This document shows, one piece after another, positions 1 to 9,863 of a DNA stretch of 64,000 bases (position 1 is its first letter; each line of letters begins with the position of its first letter). This DNA comes from an uncultured Lachnospiraceae bacterium (lineage in GTDB: Bacteria; Bacillota; Clostridia; Lachnospirales; Lachnospiraceae). The stretch spans positions 1 through 64,000 of the forward strand of contig CANDGI010000007.1 in assembly GCA_947384285.1 (NCBI GenBank), in the 5' to 3' direction. A program made the translations under genes and the position numbers. Below the pieces are notes generated by a model. That model was not told the origin of the DNA. It made no database searches and worked only from the letters and a program-made list of their open reading frames with translations.

Positions 1-128
1 ATGGTATGGTCACCGATGCGCACTTCGGCGCGTATAATATCTGCCGATATTATACCATAATCACTCCGTGATATGGTATGGTCACCGATGCGCACTTCGG
101 CGCGTATAATATCTGCCGATATTATACT
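1..128. repeat. 72-bp structured tandem repeat, two copies at the window edge
   Basis: Two nearly identical copies occupy 1-56 and 73-128 (period 72). Each unit is full of dyads: ATGGTAT (1-7) pairs with ATACCAT (52-58), TATAATATC (33-41) pairs with GATATTATA (46-54) across a 4-base loop, and ATCAC pairs with GTGAT at 60-72. The second copy ends ATACTAT, which breaks the outer stem. The array may continue to the left of the window. It ends just before the promoter of the carboxypeptidase gene. The sequence fits a palindromic extragenic element; its function is unknown. Confidence 0.8.
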
Positions 129-138
129 ATATCAAAAG

Positions 139-167
139 TTGCAACACAACATCTGATATGGTATACT
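139..167 (+). promoter_or_regulatory. Sigma-A-type promoter of the carboxypeptidase gene
   Basis: A -35 box TTGCAA (139-144) and a -10 box TATACT (162-167) are separated by 17 bases. It is the best promoter match between the 72-bp repeats and the gene at 272, and leaves a leader of about 95 bases. Confidence 0.6.
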
Positions 168-271
168 ATAGAAAATTGTAACAGAATTGTAAAATAAATG
201 AGATATTCTGTAAAATATGCGGAATAAACTTTTAGATTCAAGGATACAAAAGGATTTAAGGAGAAACTTTC

Positions 272-1654
272 ATGAAAAAGAGAAAAAAATGGATAGGAAT
301 ATTACTGGGAGCAGTATGTTTGTTTCAGTTCAATGCTGTTCCTGTCCAGGCAGAGGAGTACTGGCCGGAAGGCCCCCAGATTGCAGGGGAATCGGCAGTT
401 GTTATGGAGGCATCCACAGGGACGGTTTTATATGAAAAAAACTCCCATGAGCAATCATATCCTGCAAGTATTACGAAAATTATGACAAGCCTTTTAGCAG
501 TGGAAAACAGCAGCCTGGACGAGAAGGTCACATTTTCAAAAAATGCAATTTACAGAACAGAGGGTTCCGGCATTTCCAGGGATGTGGATGAAGTAATGAC
601 CATGGAGGAGTGCTTGTATGGTTTGATGCTGGAGTCTGCCAATGAATGCGGCTATGCAATCGCAGAGCATGTGGGGAAGGATTATGAAGACTTTATAAGG
701 ATGATGAATGACAAGGCAAAGGAATTGGGGTGTACGGACACCCATTTCAATAATCCCCATGGACTGCCGGACGAGGAGCATTGGACAAGCCCTTATGATA
801 TTGCCTTGATATCCAGGGAAGCCTTGAAAAATGATATTTTCCGCATGATTGTCAATACGAAGCGTTATACGATTCCTCCTACTAATAAGCACGAGGAAGA
901 GACATATCTGGTGAACCATCATAAAATGCTGACCAATTACCAGGGAGATACCAGGTATCTTTATGATAACTGCATTGGCGGGAAAACCGGATATACCAGT
1001 GTGGCGGGGAGTACATTGGCGACCTTTGCAGAGAAGGATGGAATGACTTTAATCTGTGTGGTTACCAGGGAGCAGGCGCCCAATCATTATCTGGATACCA
1101 GAATACTGTTTGATTACTGCTTTGAGAATTTCCAATTATGGAATGTGGCGGAAAATGAAAAGAATTATACACAGAATATCAAAGAAAATAAAATATTTGA
1201 AAATGAGGAATCTTTTGTGGGGCTGAATGAGGAAGGAAGCATTGTGCTCCCAAAGGCGGCGGCATTTACCGATGCAGTGCCTGAAATAGTGGAAATTAAG
1301 GACTCCAAGGATGTGATTGGAAATATCCAGTATGTCTATGCAGGACGCCAGGTAGGAGGAACGGAGATCGAGGTAACCGGCGCAAAGGTGTCTGAATTTA
1401 AGTTCCATAAAGCAAAGGAGGACAATAAGGAGAAAGGGGAAAAGAAGGAAAATAAAGAAGAAAAGGTATTTAAAATCAATATTAAATACATTGTTTTAGG
1501 GGCGCTGGCGGTTATCCTTTTGATAGGAGTTGGGTTTGGAATCTATTATCTTGCAGATAATTTCTATCTGATTAAATATAAAATAGAATGCAGGAGGCAG
1601 CATAAGATAAGCTTTAAAGAGATAAAATTTAAGAAGGGCAGACGCCGGAAATAA
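272..1654 (+). CDS. D-alanyl-D-alanine carboxypeptidase (penicillin-binding protein, S11 family)
   Basis: This 460-residue enzyme trims the terminal D-Ala from peptidoglycan stem peptides outside the membrane. Residues 1-27 form a signal peptide. The three active-site motifs of the S11 serine peptidases are present: SITK with nucleophile S66 and K69, SAN at 122-124 and KTG at 238-240. A beta-sandwich domain follows to about residue 385. A Lys/Glu-rich linker then leads to a clear transmembrane helix (about 406-427) and a basic cytoplasmic tail, where many relatives have only an amphipathic anchor. A ribosome binding site (AAGGAG) precedes the ATG. It resembles DacF/DacB of spore formers; which paralogue it matches cannot be decided here. 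Confidence 0.93.
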   Translation: MKKRKKWIGILLGAVCLFQFNAVPVQAEEYWPEGPQIAGESAVVMEASTGTVLYEKNSHEQSYPASITKIMTSLLAVENSSLDEKVTFSKNAIYRTEGSGISRDVDEVMTMEECLYGLMLESANECGYAIAEHVGKDYEDFIRMMNDKAKELGCTDTHFNNPHGLPDEEHWTSPYDIALISREALKNDIFRMIVNTKRYTIPPTNKHEEETYLVNHHKMLTNYQGDTRYLYDNCIGGKTGYTSVAGSTLATFAEKDGMTLICVVTREQAPNHYLDTRILFDYCFENFQLWNVAENEKNYTQNIKENKIFENEESFVGLNEEGSIVLPKAAAFTDAVPEIVEIKDSKDVIGNIQYVYAGRQVGGTEIEVTGAKVSEFKFHKAKEDNKEKGEKKENKEEKVFKINIKYIVLGALAVILLIGVGFGIYYLADNFYLIKYKIECRRQHKISFKEIKFKKGRRRK

Positions 1655-1809
1655 ATGACGGATATTGCTCAGCCAAGCTGATGTAACAGTATTTCAATCG
1701 GGTGGGCATGCAGAAAGAAGATGCAGATACTGCCCTGCAGCTGCCCCAGCTTTATTCCAATTAGGCGGCATGCTGGAAAATTAGAGATAGAAAAAGAAAA
1801 TACAACCAT

Positions 1810-1860
1810 ACAGAAAAGAGGCAATATAAGAAAATAAATATATTGTCTTTTTTCTGTTTT
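1810..1860 (+). terminator. Intrinsic terminator after the carboxypeptidase gene
   Basis: A 19-base stem (1810-1828 with 1839-1857, a few G-U or mismatched pairs) encloses a 10-base A-rich loop and runs into a short T tract. The rest of 1655-2009 shows no convincing gene. Confidence 0.6.
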
Positions 1861-2009
1861 ATTCATAATTGACAGGGAAAGTGGATAAGAATATAATAAA
1901 AATGCATGTTTAGTTTGAGGGGGAATCAGATTGAGCGTCTGGTTTAAGGATGATAAGGGATACGATTGCAGAAAAATTTTGAGTGAAGATATATTTGAAA
2001 AGGGACGAA

Positions 2010-2900
2010 ATGGATAAAGAACATGAATTGCAGCAGATTTTAGAAATAAAGCTTGCTGCGGGGAATGGTGCGGAAAAAATAATACAGAAAATTGCTGTGT
2101 CTTCTTTGAGGGAAAAACTGCTTCTTAGAGATGATAAATTCATAGACGAAAAATGGTATCGGGAGCATTTTGTAAATTATCTGGAGTTTTTTTCTCCAAA
2201 AGAAGGACTTGCTGATACGATAGAGGTTTTGGAAGATTTATTTCCCTTAGAATCCTTAGAAGATGGTTTGACAGAAGAGATATCCCAGGAATCTGGGCAG
2301 GAAGAAAAGGAATGCGAGATTTTTTTATATCAAAAGCAGGAGGAAAAATGGGACGAGGGAGGGGGCAATCCCAGAATCCAGTTAAAGATTGTGATGTGGC
2401 CTTTTCAGATTCCCTTTGCACTGGAGCTGGTTCCCTATGATGTAGAATGTCTTCTGCCAGAGGAAAGATTGCTGGAGAGTGCCTTGCCGGAAAAGGTATC
2501 TTATTGCATGTTTACGGCAGAGGAGTATCTGTCCAGGAGCTTTTACCATATCATAGATGATTTGGAGCTGGTTTACAGCATGTCCTGGTACAGTGGCTGC
2601 TATGATATCCTGACAGAAAAAGTTGTGGAAGGAAGAAAGGTGTGCCATAGCTTGGAACAGCTTTTGCTGGAGTATCCGATTCCATTGCTGGAAGAACGTT
2701 TGGAGATGATAGCCAGCTTTGAAGATTATGAGTATATGGAAAAAAGATGGGAAAATTACAGGAAGGGAAAATCATTTCCAGAATGGAAGCAGGTGTTAGA
2801 GCTTTTGATGAGATTTTTTACACCGATTTTGGAAGTGATTCTTAAGGATGAAGTGTTTATCGGGGACTGGATGCCTCAGATTGGCAGGTATCTGGACTGA
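2010..2900 (+). CDS. Hypothetical acidic protein upstream of the symporter
   Basis: A 296-residue soluble protein that I do not recognise. It is rich in Glu and Leu, with an acidic low-complexity stretch around residues 75-110, and has no signal peptide or obvious membrane helix. The reading frame extends back to a GTG at 1983, but that codon has no ribosome binding site. The ATG at 2010 has AAAAGGG five bases upstream and is preferred. The symporter gene begins 27 bases after its stop, so the two are probably co-transcribed. No catalytic motif stands out and no function is proposed. Confidence 0.75.
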   Translation: MDKEHELQQILEIKLAAGNGAEKIIQKIAVSSLREKLLLRDDKFIDEKWYREHFVNYLEFFSPKEGLADTIEVLEDLFPLESLEDGLTEEISQESGQEEKECEIFLYQKQEEKWDEGGGNPRIQLKIVMWPFQIPFALELVPYDVECLLPEERLLESALPEKVSYCMFTAEEYLSRSFYHIIDDLELVYSMSWYSGCYDILTEKVVEGRKVCHSLEQLLLEYPIPLLEERLEMIASFEDYEYMEKRWENYRKGKSFPEWKQVLELLMRFFTPILEVILKDEVFIGDWMPQIGRYLD

Positions 2901-2927
2901 TTTTAGAAAAAGAAAGGGGAAAAATTT

Positions 2928-4334
2928 ATGGATTTTAATACATTTTTGAAGACGGCAGATGATTTGGTGTGGGGGATTCCGCTGATTGTGCTGATTCTGG
3001 CAGTTGGCTTTTTGCTGACCATCCGTTTGCGGGGGCTTCAGATCCGGCGGCTCCCATTGGCAATCCGCAATTTGATTTCGGATGAGTCGGCGGGAGAGGA
3101 AGGCGAGGTATCGGGATTTGGCGCTTTGTGTACCGCATTGTCTGCTACCATAGGAACCGGAAATATTGTAGGAGTTGCCACCGCAATCGTGGCGGGCGGC
3201 CCAGGCGCCTTGTTTTGGATGGTGATGGCAGCGGTTTTAGGTACGGTTACAAAATATACGGAATGCCTATTGGCCATTAAATACCGTATTGTGGCGGAGG
3301 ATGGGCATATTGTAGGCGGGCCTTTTTACTATATTGAACGAGGAATGGGGAAAAACTGGGCCTGGCTTGGCAAAATTTTTGCGTTCTTTGGGGCAGGGGC
3401 TGGATTGCTTGGAATCGGCACCTTTACCCAGATTAATGGGATTACCAGTGCGGTGAACAGCTTTTTTGACCCAGGCAGTCAATGGAGCGTGGAGCTTTTG
3501 GGAAAGGAATATTCCTGGACTGTCGTAATCGCAGGGATCATTTTAACAGCTTGTGTTGCATTGGTATTGATTGGAGGGCTTCAGAGAATTTCCGGGGTAG
3601 CGCAGGTGCTTGTGCCGTTTATGGCAGCTACATATATTACAGCAGCTTTATTGATTCTGGTTTTCCACTACAAAGAAATACCAGGAGCCTTTGTAACAAT
3701 TGTAGAGAGTGCATTTGGATTACGGGCAGCTGCCGGAGGCGCTTTGGGAGCCATGCTGGCTGCTATGCAGAAAGGCGTTGCCAGAGGAATTTTTTCCAAC
3801 GAGGCGGGGCTGGGAAGCGCCCCAATTGCAGCGGCGGCAGTCCAGACAGACGAGCCGGCAGCCCAGGGCCTTGTTTCTATGCTGGGCACGGTGATAGATA
3901 CTGTGATTATTTGTACCATGACAGGGCTTACCATCGTGATTACAGATTCCTGGAACGTTGGCCTGGATGGGGTGGATGTAACCACAAGAGCCTTCCAGAT
4001 AGGTCTTCCCTTTGCGCCGGCGGTTTCTTCTTTTATCCTTATGGTTTGCCTTGTGTGTTTTGCATTTACCACAATCCTTGGATGGGATTATTACAGTGAG
4101 CGGTGCCTGGAGTATCTGACAGGGGGAAGCCAGAAGGCGGTAAAAGCATATCGCTGGATCTATATTCTGGCTGTGCTTATCGGTCCTTTTATGACAGTTT
4201 CCGCTGTATGGACCATTGCTGATATTTTCAACGGATTGATGGCGGTTCCGAACCTGATTGCAATCATTGCCTTAAGCGGCGTGGCTGTGGCAGAGACAAA
4301 GCAGTATCTGAAAAAAATTGATGGCAAGGCGTAA
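2928..4334 (+). CDS. Sodium:alanine symporter family (AGCS) transporter
   Basis: A 468-residue integral membrane protein with about eleven hydrophobic segments, matching the usual AGCS length. It should import alanine or glycine with sodium. Family-typical stretches are visible: SATIGTGNIVGVATAI at about residues 72-87 and NEAGLGSAP at 291-299. The ribosome binding site AAAGGGGA lies just upstream of the ATG. The preceding unknown gene is on the same strand, and the spm genes converge on it from the other side. The exact amino-acid substrate cannot be read from the sequence. Confidence 0.93.
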   Translation: MDFNTFLKTADDLVWGIPLIVLILAVGFLLTIRLRGLQIRRLPLAIRNLISDESAGEEGEVSGFGALCTALSATIGTGNIVGVATAIVAGGPGALFWMVMAAVLGTVTKYTECLLAIKYRIVAEDGHIVGGPFYYIERGMGKNWAWLGKIFAFFGAGAGLLGIGTFTQINGITSAVNSFFDPGSQWSVELLGKEYSWTVVIAGIILTACVALVLIGGLQRISGVAQVLVPFMAATYITAALLILVFHYKEIPGAFVTIVESAFGLRAAAGGALGAMLAAMQKGVARGIFSNEAGLGSAPIAAAAVQTDEPAAQGLVSMLGTVIDTVIICTMTGLTIVITDSWNVGLDGVDVTTRAFQIGLPFAPAVSSFILMVCLVCFAFTTILGWDYYSERCLEYLTGGSQKAVKAYRWIYILAVLIGPFMTVSAVWTIADIFNGLMAVPNLIAIIALSGVAVAETKQYLKKIDGKA

Positions 4335-4382
4335 ACTATGCGTGGGGTTTATACCGCTGTACAGGAGTAATAGACGCAGGTT

Positions 4383-4907
4383 TTACATAATCTGCGCAAG
4401 GATTACGCTTGCGATTGTCCCGATCAGGGTGGTAAAGAGCGCGCCTGCCAGCGTGTAGCGGGTTTTCTGTACCTTCGCAGTCATAAAGTAAATGCTCATG
4501 GTGTAGAAAATCGTTTCAGTGCAGCTCATCATAATAGAAGTTATGGTTCCGTAGTAGGAATCCGGCCCGAATTCCTTGAAAATGTCAAGCACCAGCCCTG
4601 TGGCGGCAGAGGAGGAAAACATTTTCACAATAGAGACGGGAACAAGCTCTGCTGGAAAACGCAGAGGTTCCGTAATCATTCCAAGGGCAGAGGAAAGCAA
4701 ATCCAGGAATCCAGAAGCACGCAAAATGCCTACACCCACCATCAGGCCGATTAAGGTAGGCATAATGCCAATGACTGTCTGGAATCCATCTTTTGCGCCT
4801 TTGATAAAGTCGTCATATACATTGTGATGGTTTAAAAGCCCATATCCCACAATGGAAAAAATCAAAAGGGGAATCATGGCGTCTGATAAGAAAAGGAGGA
4901 TTTTCAA
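4383..4907 (-). CDS. spmB: Spore maturation protein B
   Basis: A 174-residue membrane protein of the nucleoside-recognition (Gate) domain family. It acts with SpmA; in Bacillus the pair is needed for full dehydration of the spore core. Several hydrophobic helices are visible, and the stretch GIMPTLIGLMVGVGILRASG is typical of the family. Its ATG overlaps the end of spmA by 4 bases, which implies translational coupling. It ends about 50 bases from the convergent symporter gene. Relatives also occur in non-sporulating bacteria, so the genes suggest but do not prove sporulation. Confidence 0.93.
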   Translation of the reverse strand: MKILLFLSDAMIPLLIFSIVGYGLLNHHNVYDDFIKGAKDGFQTVIGIMPTLIGLMVGVGILRASGFLDLLSSALGMITEPLRFPAELVPVSIVKMFSSSAATGLVLDIFKEFGPDSYYGTITSIMMSCTETIFYTMSIYFMTAKVQKTRYTLAGALFTTLIGTIASVILAQIM

Positions 4908-5560
4908 TGGAAGATACCTCCTTTTTTCTTTTTAGGTAATTCCCTTTGGGGCATATGGGGAAGGCTGTCTGCATCAGGGGATTTCTCTGGCAGGGCGTAC
5001 ATGAATTTGGCGAATATAATCCCAGCTAATGTGGAAAAAAAGGTGGCAATCATGGCTGGCCCTAAAATGGATGCGGGATTGGCAGAGCCGTACTGGCTGC
5101 GGTAGGCAATCATGTTGACGGGAATCAGCTGGAAGGAGGAAACATTTAAAATCAGGAAAGTACACATGTCCTTGCTGGCGGTTTTGCTGTGATGGTTCAG
5201 ATCCCCCATTTCTTCCATGGCTTTTAAGCCGGCAGGGGTGGCGGCCCAGCCAAGGCCGAAGACATTGGCAATAATATTTGTAGATATGTACTCGTTTGCT
5301 TTGTGCCCTTTTGGGATTGTGGGAAACATAAAGCGGAGGAATGGATGAAGCGTACGGGCTGCGCCGGAGATGATGCCGCAGTTTTCTGCAATGCGCATCA
5401 GCCCCACCCACAGGGACATGACGCCCAGCATGGTGATGCACAGAGCCACAGCCTCTTTGGAGGAGTCCAGGGCTGCGTTGGTGACAGCCGGGAGGTTTCC
5501 GGTAAATGCGGCATAGACGATGCCGATGACAATCATAAAACCCCATAAATAATTTAGCAT
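4904..5560 (-). CDS. spmA: Spore maturation protein A
   Basis: A 218-residue membrane protein, the first gene of the spmA-spmB pair. It has the Gate-type domain with GVMSLWVGLMRIAENCGI near residues 46-63 and the conserved NVFGLGWAATPAGLKAME segment. The C-terminal tail is short and basic. The start has a GGAGAAC-type ribosome binding site. It probably functions in the forespore or mother-cell membrane; the transported species is not known for the family. Confidence 0.93.
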   Translation of the reverse strand: MLNYLWGFMIVIGIVYAAFTGNLPAVTNAALDSSKEAVALCITMLGVMSLWVGLMRIAENCGIISGAARTLHPFLRFMFPTIPKGHKANEYISTNIIANVFGLGWAATPAGLKAMEEMGDLNHHSKTASKDMCTFLILNVSSFQLIPVNMIAYRSQYGSANPASILGPAMIATFFSTLAGIIFAKFMYALPEKSPDADSLPHMPQRELPKKKKGGIFH

Positions 5561-5665
5561 ACTATCAGTTCTCCAAAAAATACAGTTGTTTATATCTTAT
5601 GCAGCAGGGGGAAAATTGTGCAGATTTCAAATTATTTTGATATTTGTTTTATTGGGAAAATGAAA

Positions 5666-5704
5666 GGATGCAGACACAAATTTGAGCAATTTATATCTGC
5701 ATCC
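5666..5704 (-). terminator. Intrinsic terminator after the M42 peptidase gene
   Basis: The perfect 9-base inverted repeat GGATGCAGA (5666-5674) and TCTGCATCC (5696-5704) lies 20 bases past the stop codon at 5724. On the minus strand it is followed by TTTCATTTT. Confidence 0.6.
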
Positions 5705-5723
5705 AAATATCCTAGAAAGAAAA

Positions 5724-6737
5724 TTATTGATACTGGCACAAAAATTCTGCAATCAATTCAATGCACCCTTCCACATCCTTCTTATCGGCAACCTCTGCCG
5801 GTGTGTGCATGTACCGGAGGGGAATGGATACCAATACCATGGGAACGCCCTGGTTGGAAAAATGGATACGGTCTCCATCCGTATAGGTAAGCCCGCTGGC
5901 TGCCTCTATCTGGACAGGAATCTTAAGGTTCGCTGCACATTGCTGCATTTTTTTATTGAGTGCTTTTGCCACGGTGGGGCTGTTGCAAAGAACCGGGCCT
6001 CTGCCAAGCTCAACGGTGCCGGCTTCCGTGGTGTCCTTATCGCCGTAGTCGCTGCAATAGGTAACATCCACCACAACTGCAAGGTCTGGCTTGATTCTGG
6101 AGCTGCACCAGTAAGCGCCGTTTTTGGTGGTCTCCTCCCCTGCCGTGGATGCCGCATACACGCCTGTGGTACAGCCTTTTTCCTTTGCCCTGCGAAGGGA
6201 CTCCATAATGATAAATACGCCCAGCCTGTCATCCAGCGCCCGGGCGGTGAACCTTTCGTTCATCATCTGCCGGATATGGGTATCCAACGCTATCACATCT
6301 CCCAAAGATACCTGTGACAGCGCTTCCTCCTTTGTGCTGGCGCCGATATCTATCAGGAAATCCTTTGCGCTTAATTCCTTATTTTCAAAGGATTCCCGCC
6401 TTGCTTCCACAACGCCGTAGATAATGCCGTGCCTTGTGCAGACCATAACCTGCTGTCCCGGATAGGTGAAAGGGATGATGCCGCCCCGGTTTACCACCTG
6501 GAGCCGCCCCTTATCTGTTACATTGGAAACCACTGCCCCGATTTCGTCCGCATGGGCTGACAGCATAATCCTTGTATCACTTTCGGGATTCAGTACGCAG
6601 ACCACATCCCCGATTTCATCTTCATGTATTTCATTGGCATAGTCTTTCATGTATGCCTTCACAACCTCCTGTACTGGTTCTTCACTTCCAGATACAGAGA
6701 TTTCACTTAATATCTGTTCTAAAAATTCTTCCTTCAT
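5724..6737 (-). CDS. M42 family metallo-aminopeptidase
   Basis: A 337-residue cytoplasmic dinuclear zinc peptidase of the M42 (FrvX/glutamyl aminopeptidase-like) family. The expected metal and catalytic residues are all present: H62 and D64 in SAHADEIG, the bridging Asp in ALDDRLG (169-170), the catalytic and ligand Glu pair in AGEE (201-202), D224 in VVVDVTY and H311 in YMHTPAE. The length is normal. It probably trims N-terminal residues from peptides in a large oligomer. The LacI gene lies upstream on the same strand, but nothing ties the peptidase to sugar metabolism. Confidence 0.93.
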   Translation of the reverse strand: MKEEFLEQILSEISVSGSEEPVQEVVKAYMKDYANEIHEDEIGDVVCVLNPESDTRIMLSAHADEIGAVVSNVTDKGRLQVVNRGGIIPFTYPGQQVMVCTRHGIIYGVVEARRESFENKELSAKDFLIDIGASTKEEALSQVSLGDVIALDTHIRQMMNERFTARALDDRLGVFIIMESLRRAKEKGCTTGVYAASTAGEETTKNGAYWCSSRIKPDLAVVVDVTYCSDYGDKDTTEAGTVELGRGPVLCNSPTVAKALNKKMQQCAANLKIPVQIEAASGLTYTDGDRIHFSNQGVPMVLVSIPLRYMHTPAEVADKKDVEGCIELIAEFLCQYQ

Positions 6738-6863
6738 ATTCTGTAATCCTGCCTGTCTGTTATTTTGCTGCCTGCCCTGCCTGTACTTTTTTATATTCTC
6801 ACAGATTTCATGTCTTGCTGCCTGGAGCGGGGTGGTTCATTTGGAATAGAAATATGTACTGGT

Positions 6864-7862
<999 letters not shown>

Positions 7863-7896
7863 TTACACTCCATGTATAGTTAAAGTTATTTCTATA

Positions 7897-7954
7897 AGCC
7901 AAATGATTTGCTCATATACTTTATTATTTCAAAAGGAAAGCAAATCATTCGGCT
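7897..7954. terminator. Long hairpin between pgmB and the LacI gene
   Basis: A 16-base stem with one mismatch pairs 7897-7912 (AGCCAAATGATTTGCT) with 7939-7954. It sits in the 220-base gap after pgmB. The downstream T tract is weak on the minus strand, so it may be a terminator for pgmB or an RNA processing site. Confidence 0.45.
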
Positions 7955-8076
7955 AAGTATGTTCTTGCGTATAAAACTATTTTTTCAGGATAATTCTAAC
8001 ATATTTGCCCTGGCTTTACAAGTATGGCAGGCAGTACATGTCCGGTAAATCACAATTTTAATGGGATTTTTATCAT

Positions 8077-8715
8077 TTAATTTGTAATGTTTTTTAAGTC
8101 GGAAAATGTAGTTAAATTCCATGTTGCAAGGCCGCAGGAAACAGCGTCTCCGATTGCGGCGCATTCCATGCCCCCGGCAATTGCAGCTTCCAGTCCGGCT
8201 TTTGCATCCTCTACCACAAGGCAGTCTCTGGGCGCTTCCTCCACAAATTGCGCTGCCTTTACAAATACCTCCGGGTCTGGCTTGGAATGTGTAATGTTAT
8301 TTCCATCGGAAACTGCATCGAAGAAACCGCCAAGCCCCAGCTGGTTCAGGATAAAACCTGCATTTTTGCTGGAAGAGCCGATTGCCAGCTTCAGTCCCTT
8401 TTCCCTTAATGCTAAAAGAGTTTCTTTTACCTCGTCTGTAAGGTCTGCGGGGCTCATATTTTTCAATAATTCCTTGTATACCTCATTTTTCTTTGTGGTG
8501 TAGGCTGCCTTATCTTCTTCCTTCATTGTTCCGTCGTAACGCTCTAAAATAATCTCAAAGCTTTCCATGCGGCTGACGCCCCGAAGGCGGTTATTGATTG
8601 TTTCATCGAAGTAAATTCCAAGTTCATCTGCTATTTGTTTCCATGCCATGTAATGGTACTTGTCTGTGTGGCAGATAACGCCATCTAAATCAAAAATAAT
8701 TGCTTTGTACTTCAT
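8077..8715 (-). CDS. pgmB: Beta-phosphoglucomutase
   Basis: A 212-residue HAD-superfamily enzyme that converts beta-glucose 1-phosphate to glucose 6-phosphate in the cytoplasm. The nucleophile D9 and acid/base D11 lie in FDLDGV. The cap contains RGVSR, characteristic of beta-phosphoglucomutases, and SSSKN, SKPDPEVF and VVEDAKAG follow. The frame opens at a TTG (8736), but the ATG at 8715 has AAAGGAA upstream and gives the standard N-terminus. The product of inverting GH65 phosphorylases is its substrate, which fits the GH65 gene two genes upstream. It could also serve the second GH65 gene at 20.9-23.2 kb, whose cluster lacks a pgmB. Confidence 0.93.
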   Translation of the reverse strand: MKYKAIIFDLDGVICHTDKYHYMAWKQIADELGIYFDETINNRLRGVSRMESFEIILERYDGTMKEEDKAAYTTKKNEVYKELLKNMSPADLTDEVKETLLALREKGLKLAIGSSSKNAGFILNQLGLGGFFDAVSDGNNITHSKPDPEVFVKAAQFVEEAPRDCLVVEDAKAGLEAAIAGGMECAAIGDAVSCGLATWNLTTFSDLKNITN

Positions 8716-8810
8716 AATTTTTACGGTTCCTTTCAAAATACAGGTTCATGTTTCGCTGTCTGCATCAGCGCAGAAAAATTCTAAGGCGGAGTCCTCTGTG
8801 GCAGGACGGT

Positions 8811-9680
8811 TTATTCTGCTTCCGGTTCTGCCTGGGTGTCTGCCAGGTTTGATATAATGACAGCAGCAAGGATTATCACGCATCCGCAGATCATCCGGAA
8901 CGTCACCTGTTCATGGAGGATGAGAATCGAAAACATAGTTCCGAATACGGATTCCATGGACAGGATAATGGCTGCCTTTGTCTCATCTACATATTTCTGG
9001 CTTGCTGTCTGTAAAAGATAGCACAAGGTGGTGCTGATAACTCCCAGGTAAAGTACGCTGAGCCATCCTTTTGCGGAAACCTGGAATTTGGTTTCCCCAA
9101 ACAGGAAAAGGCTGATAAAGGACAGAAGGAAGGCGGTCAGCATCTGCACAAAGTTAAGGACTACCGCCCGGTATTTTTTAACGAATTCACTGGTAAAAAA
9201 TATCTGGAACGCAAAGCCCACGGCGCAGACCAGCGTCAATGCATCTCCCGCGCCAAGGGACAGGTTCTTGTCTAAGGACAAAAGCCCTACCCCCGCAATT
9301 GCCATGGCTGCTCCTGCAATGCTGGTTATGCTGATTTTTTTCTTTAAAATTACAAAAGCGATAAATGGCACCATTACCACGTTGAGGGCTGTCAAAAATG
9401 CATTTTTGGATGGGGTGGTATATTGGAGCCCTACAATCTGGAACGCAAAGCCTACGAAAAGGGCAGCTCCCATCAGGGCGCCAGCCCGGACCTCCTTAAG
9501 TTCTATGCCTTTCAGCCCCCGGATGCTTGCGGCGCCCATAAGGACAGAGGCTAACAAGAACCGGATTGTCATAATCTGAAAAGGACGCAGGCTTTCCAGA
9601 GCCATATCACTGGCTACAAATCCGCCGCCCCAAATCACTGTAACAGTAATCAGGCCTGCAATTGCAAGATACTTTTTCAT
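8811..9680 (-). CDS. EamA/DMT superfamily transporter
   Basis: A 289-residue membrane protein with ten predicted helices arranged as two EamA repeats, typical of drug/metabolite exporters. The open frame runs 61 codons further upstream, but that extension is a degenerate direct repeat (see 9730-9830). The ATG at 9680 opens a normal first helix, with AAAGGA 12 bases before it. It sits between the GH65 gene and pgmB in the sugar operon. That could mean export of a sugar by-product or simple co-transcription; the substrate is unknown. Confidence 0.88.
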   Translation of the reverse strand: MKKYLAIAGLITVTVIWGGGFVASDMALESLRPFQIMTIRFLLASVLMGAASIRGLKGIELKEVRAGALMGAALFVGFAFQIVGLQYTTPSKNAFLTALNVVMVPFIAFVILKKKISITSIAGAAMAIAGVGLLSLDKNLSLGAGDALTLVCAVGFAFQIFFTSEFVKKYRAVVLNFVQMLTAFLLSFISLFLFGETKFQVSAKGWLSVLYLGVISTTLCYLLQTASQKYVDETKAAIILSMESVFGTMFSILILHEQVTFRMICGCVIILAAVIISNLADTQAEPEAE

Positions 9681-9729
9681 AATACAAACCATTCCTTTCA
9701 AAAATTCCATTGTGTCCCGTCCGGTGTCT

Positions 9730-9830
9730 GCGAGGCTCATAAGTCCACACATCCGCTTCCAGCCCCGAACGCTTTTTGTTCTTTTCGCCTGGCACCTGTG
9801 AGCCGCATAAGCCCACACATGCTGCAGCAA
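9730..9830 (-). repeat. Degenerate direct repeat after the GH65 stop codon (period 68)
   Basis: Two diverged copies of about 35 bases contain AAGTCCACACAT (9741) and AAGCCCACACAT (9809), preceded by GGCTCAT and AGCCGCAT respectively. They lie between the GH65 stop codon and the EamA start, and account for the spurious N-terminal extension of the EamA frame. Confidence 0.6.
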
Positions 9831-9863
9831 ACGTTTCATGTCTGGATACGGATGGAAAGACAA

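Noticed and set aside
3482-4099. Overlapping 205-codon frame inside the symporter gene
   Set aside because: It is a shadow frame of the GC-rich symporter gene, with no start signal and no domain.
7897-7954. Hairpin as an operator for the LacI protein
   Set aside because: The stem is too long and the arms too far apart for a LacI-family site; a terminator or RNA structure is more likely.
9681-9863. N-terminal extension of the EamA transporter
   Set aside because: It is hydrophilic, formed by a degenerate direct repeat, and a good start with a ribosome binding site lies at 9680.
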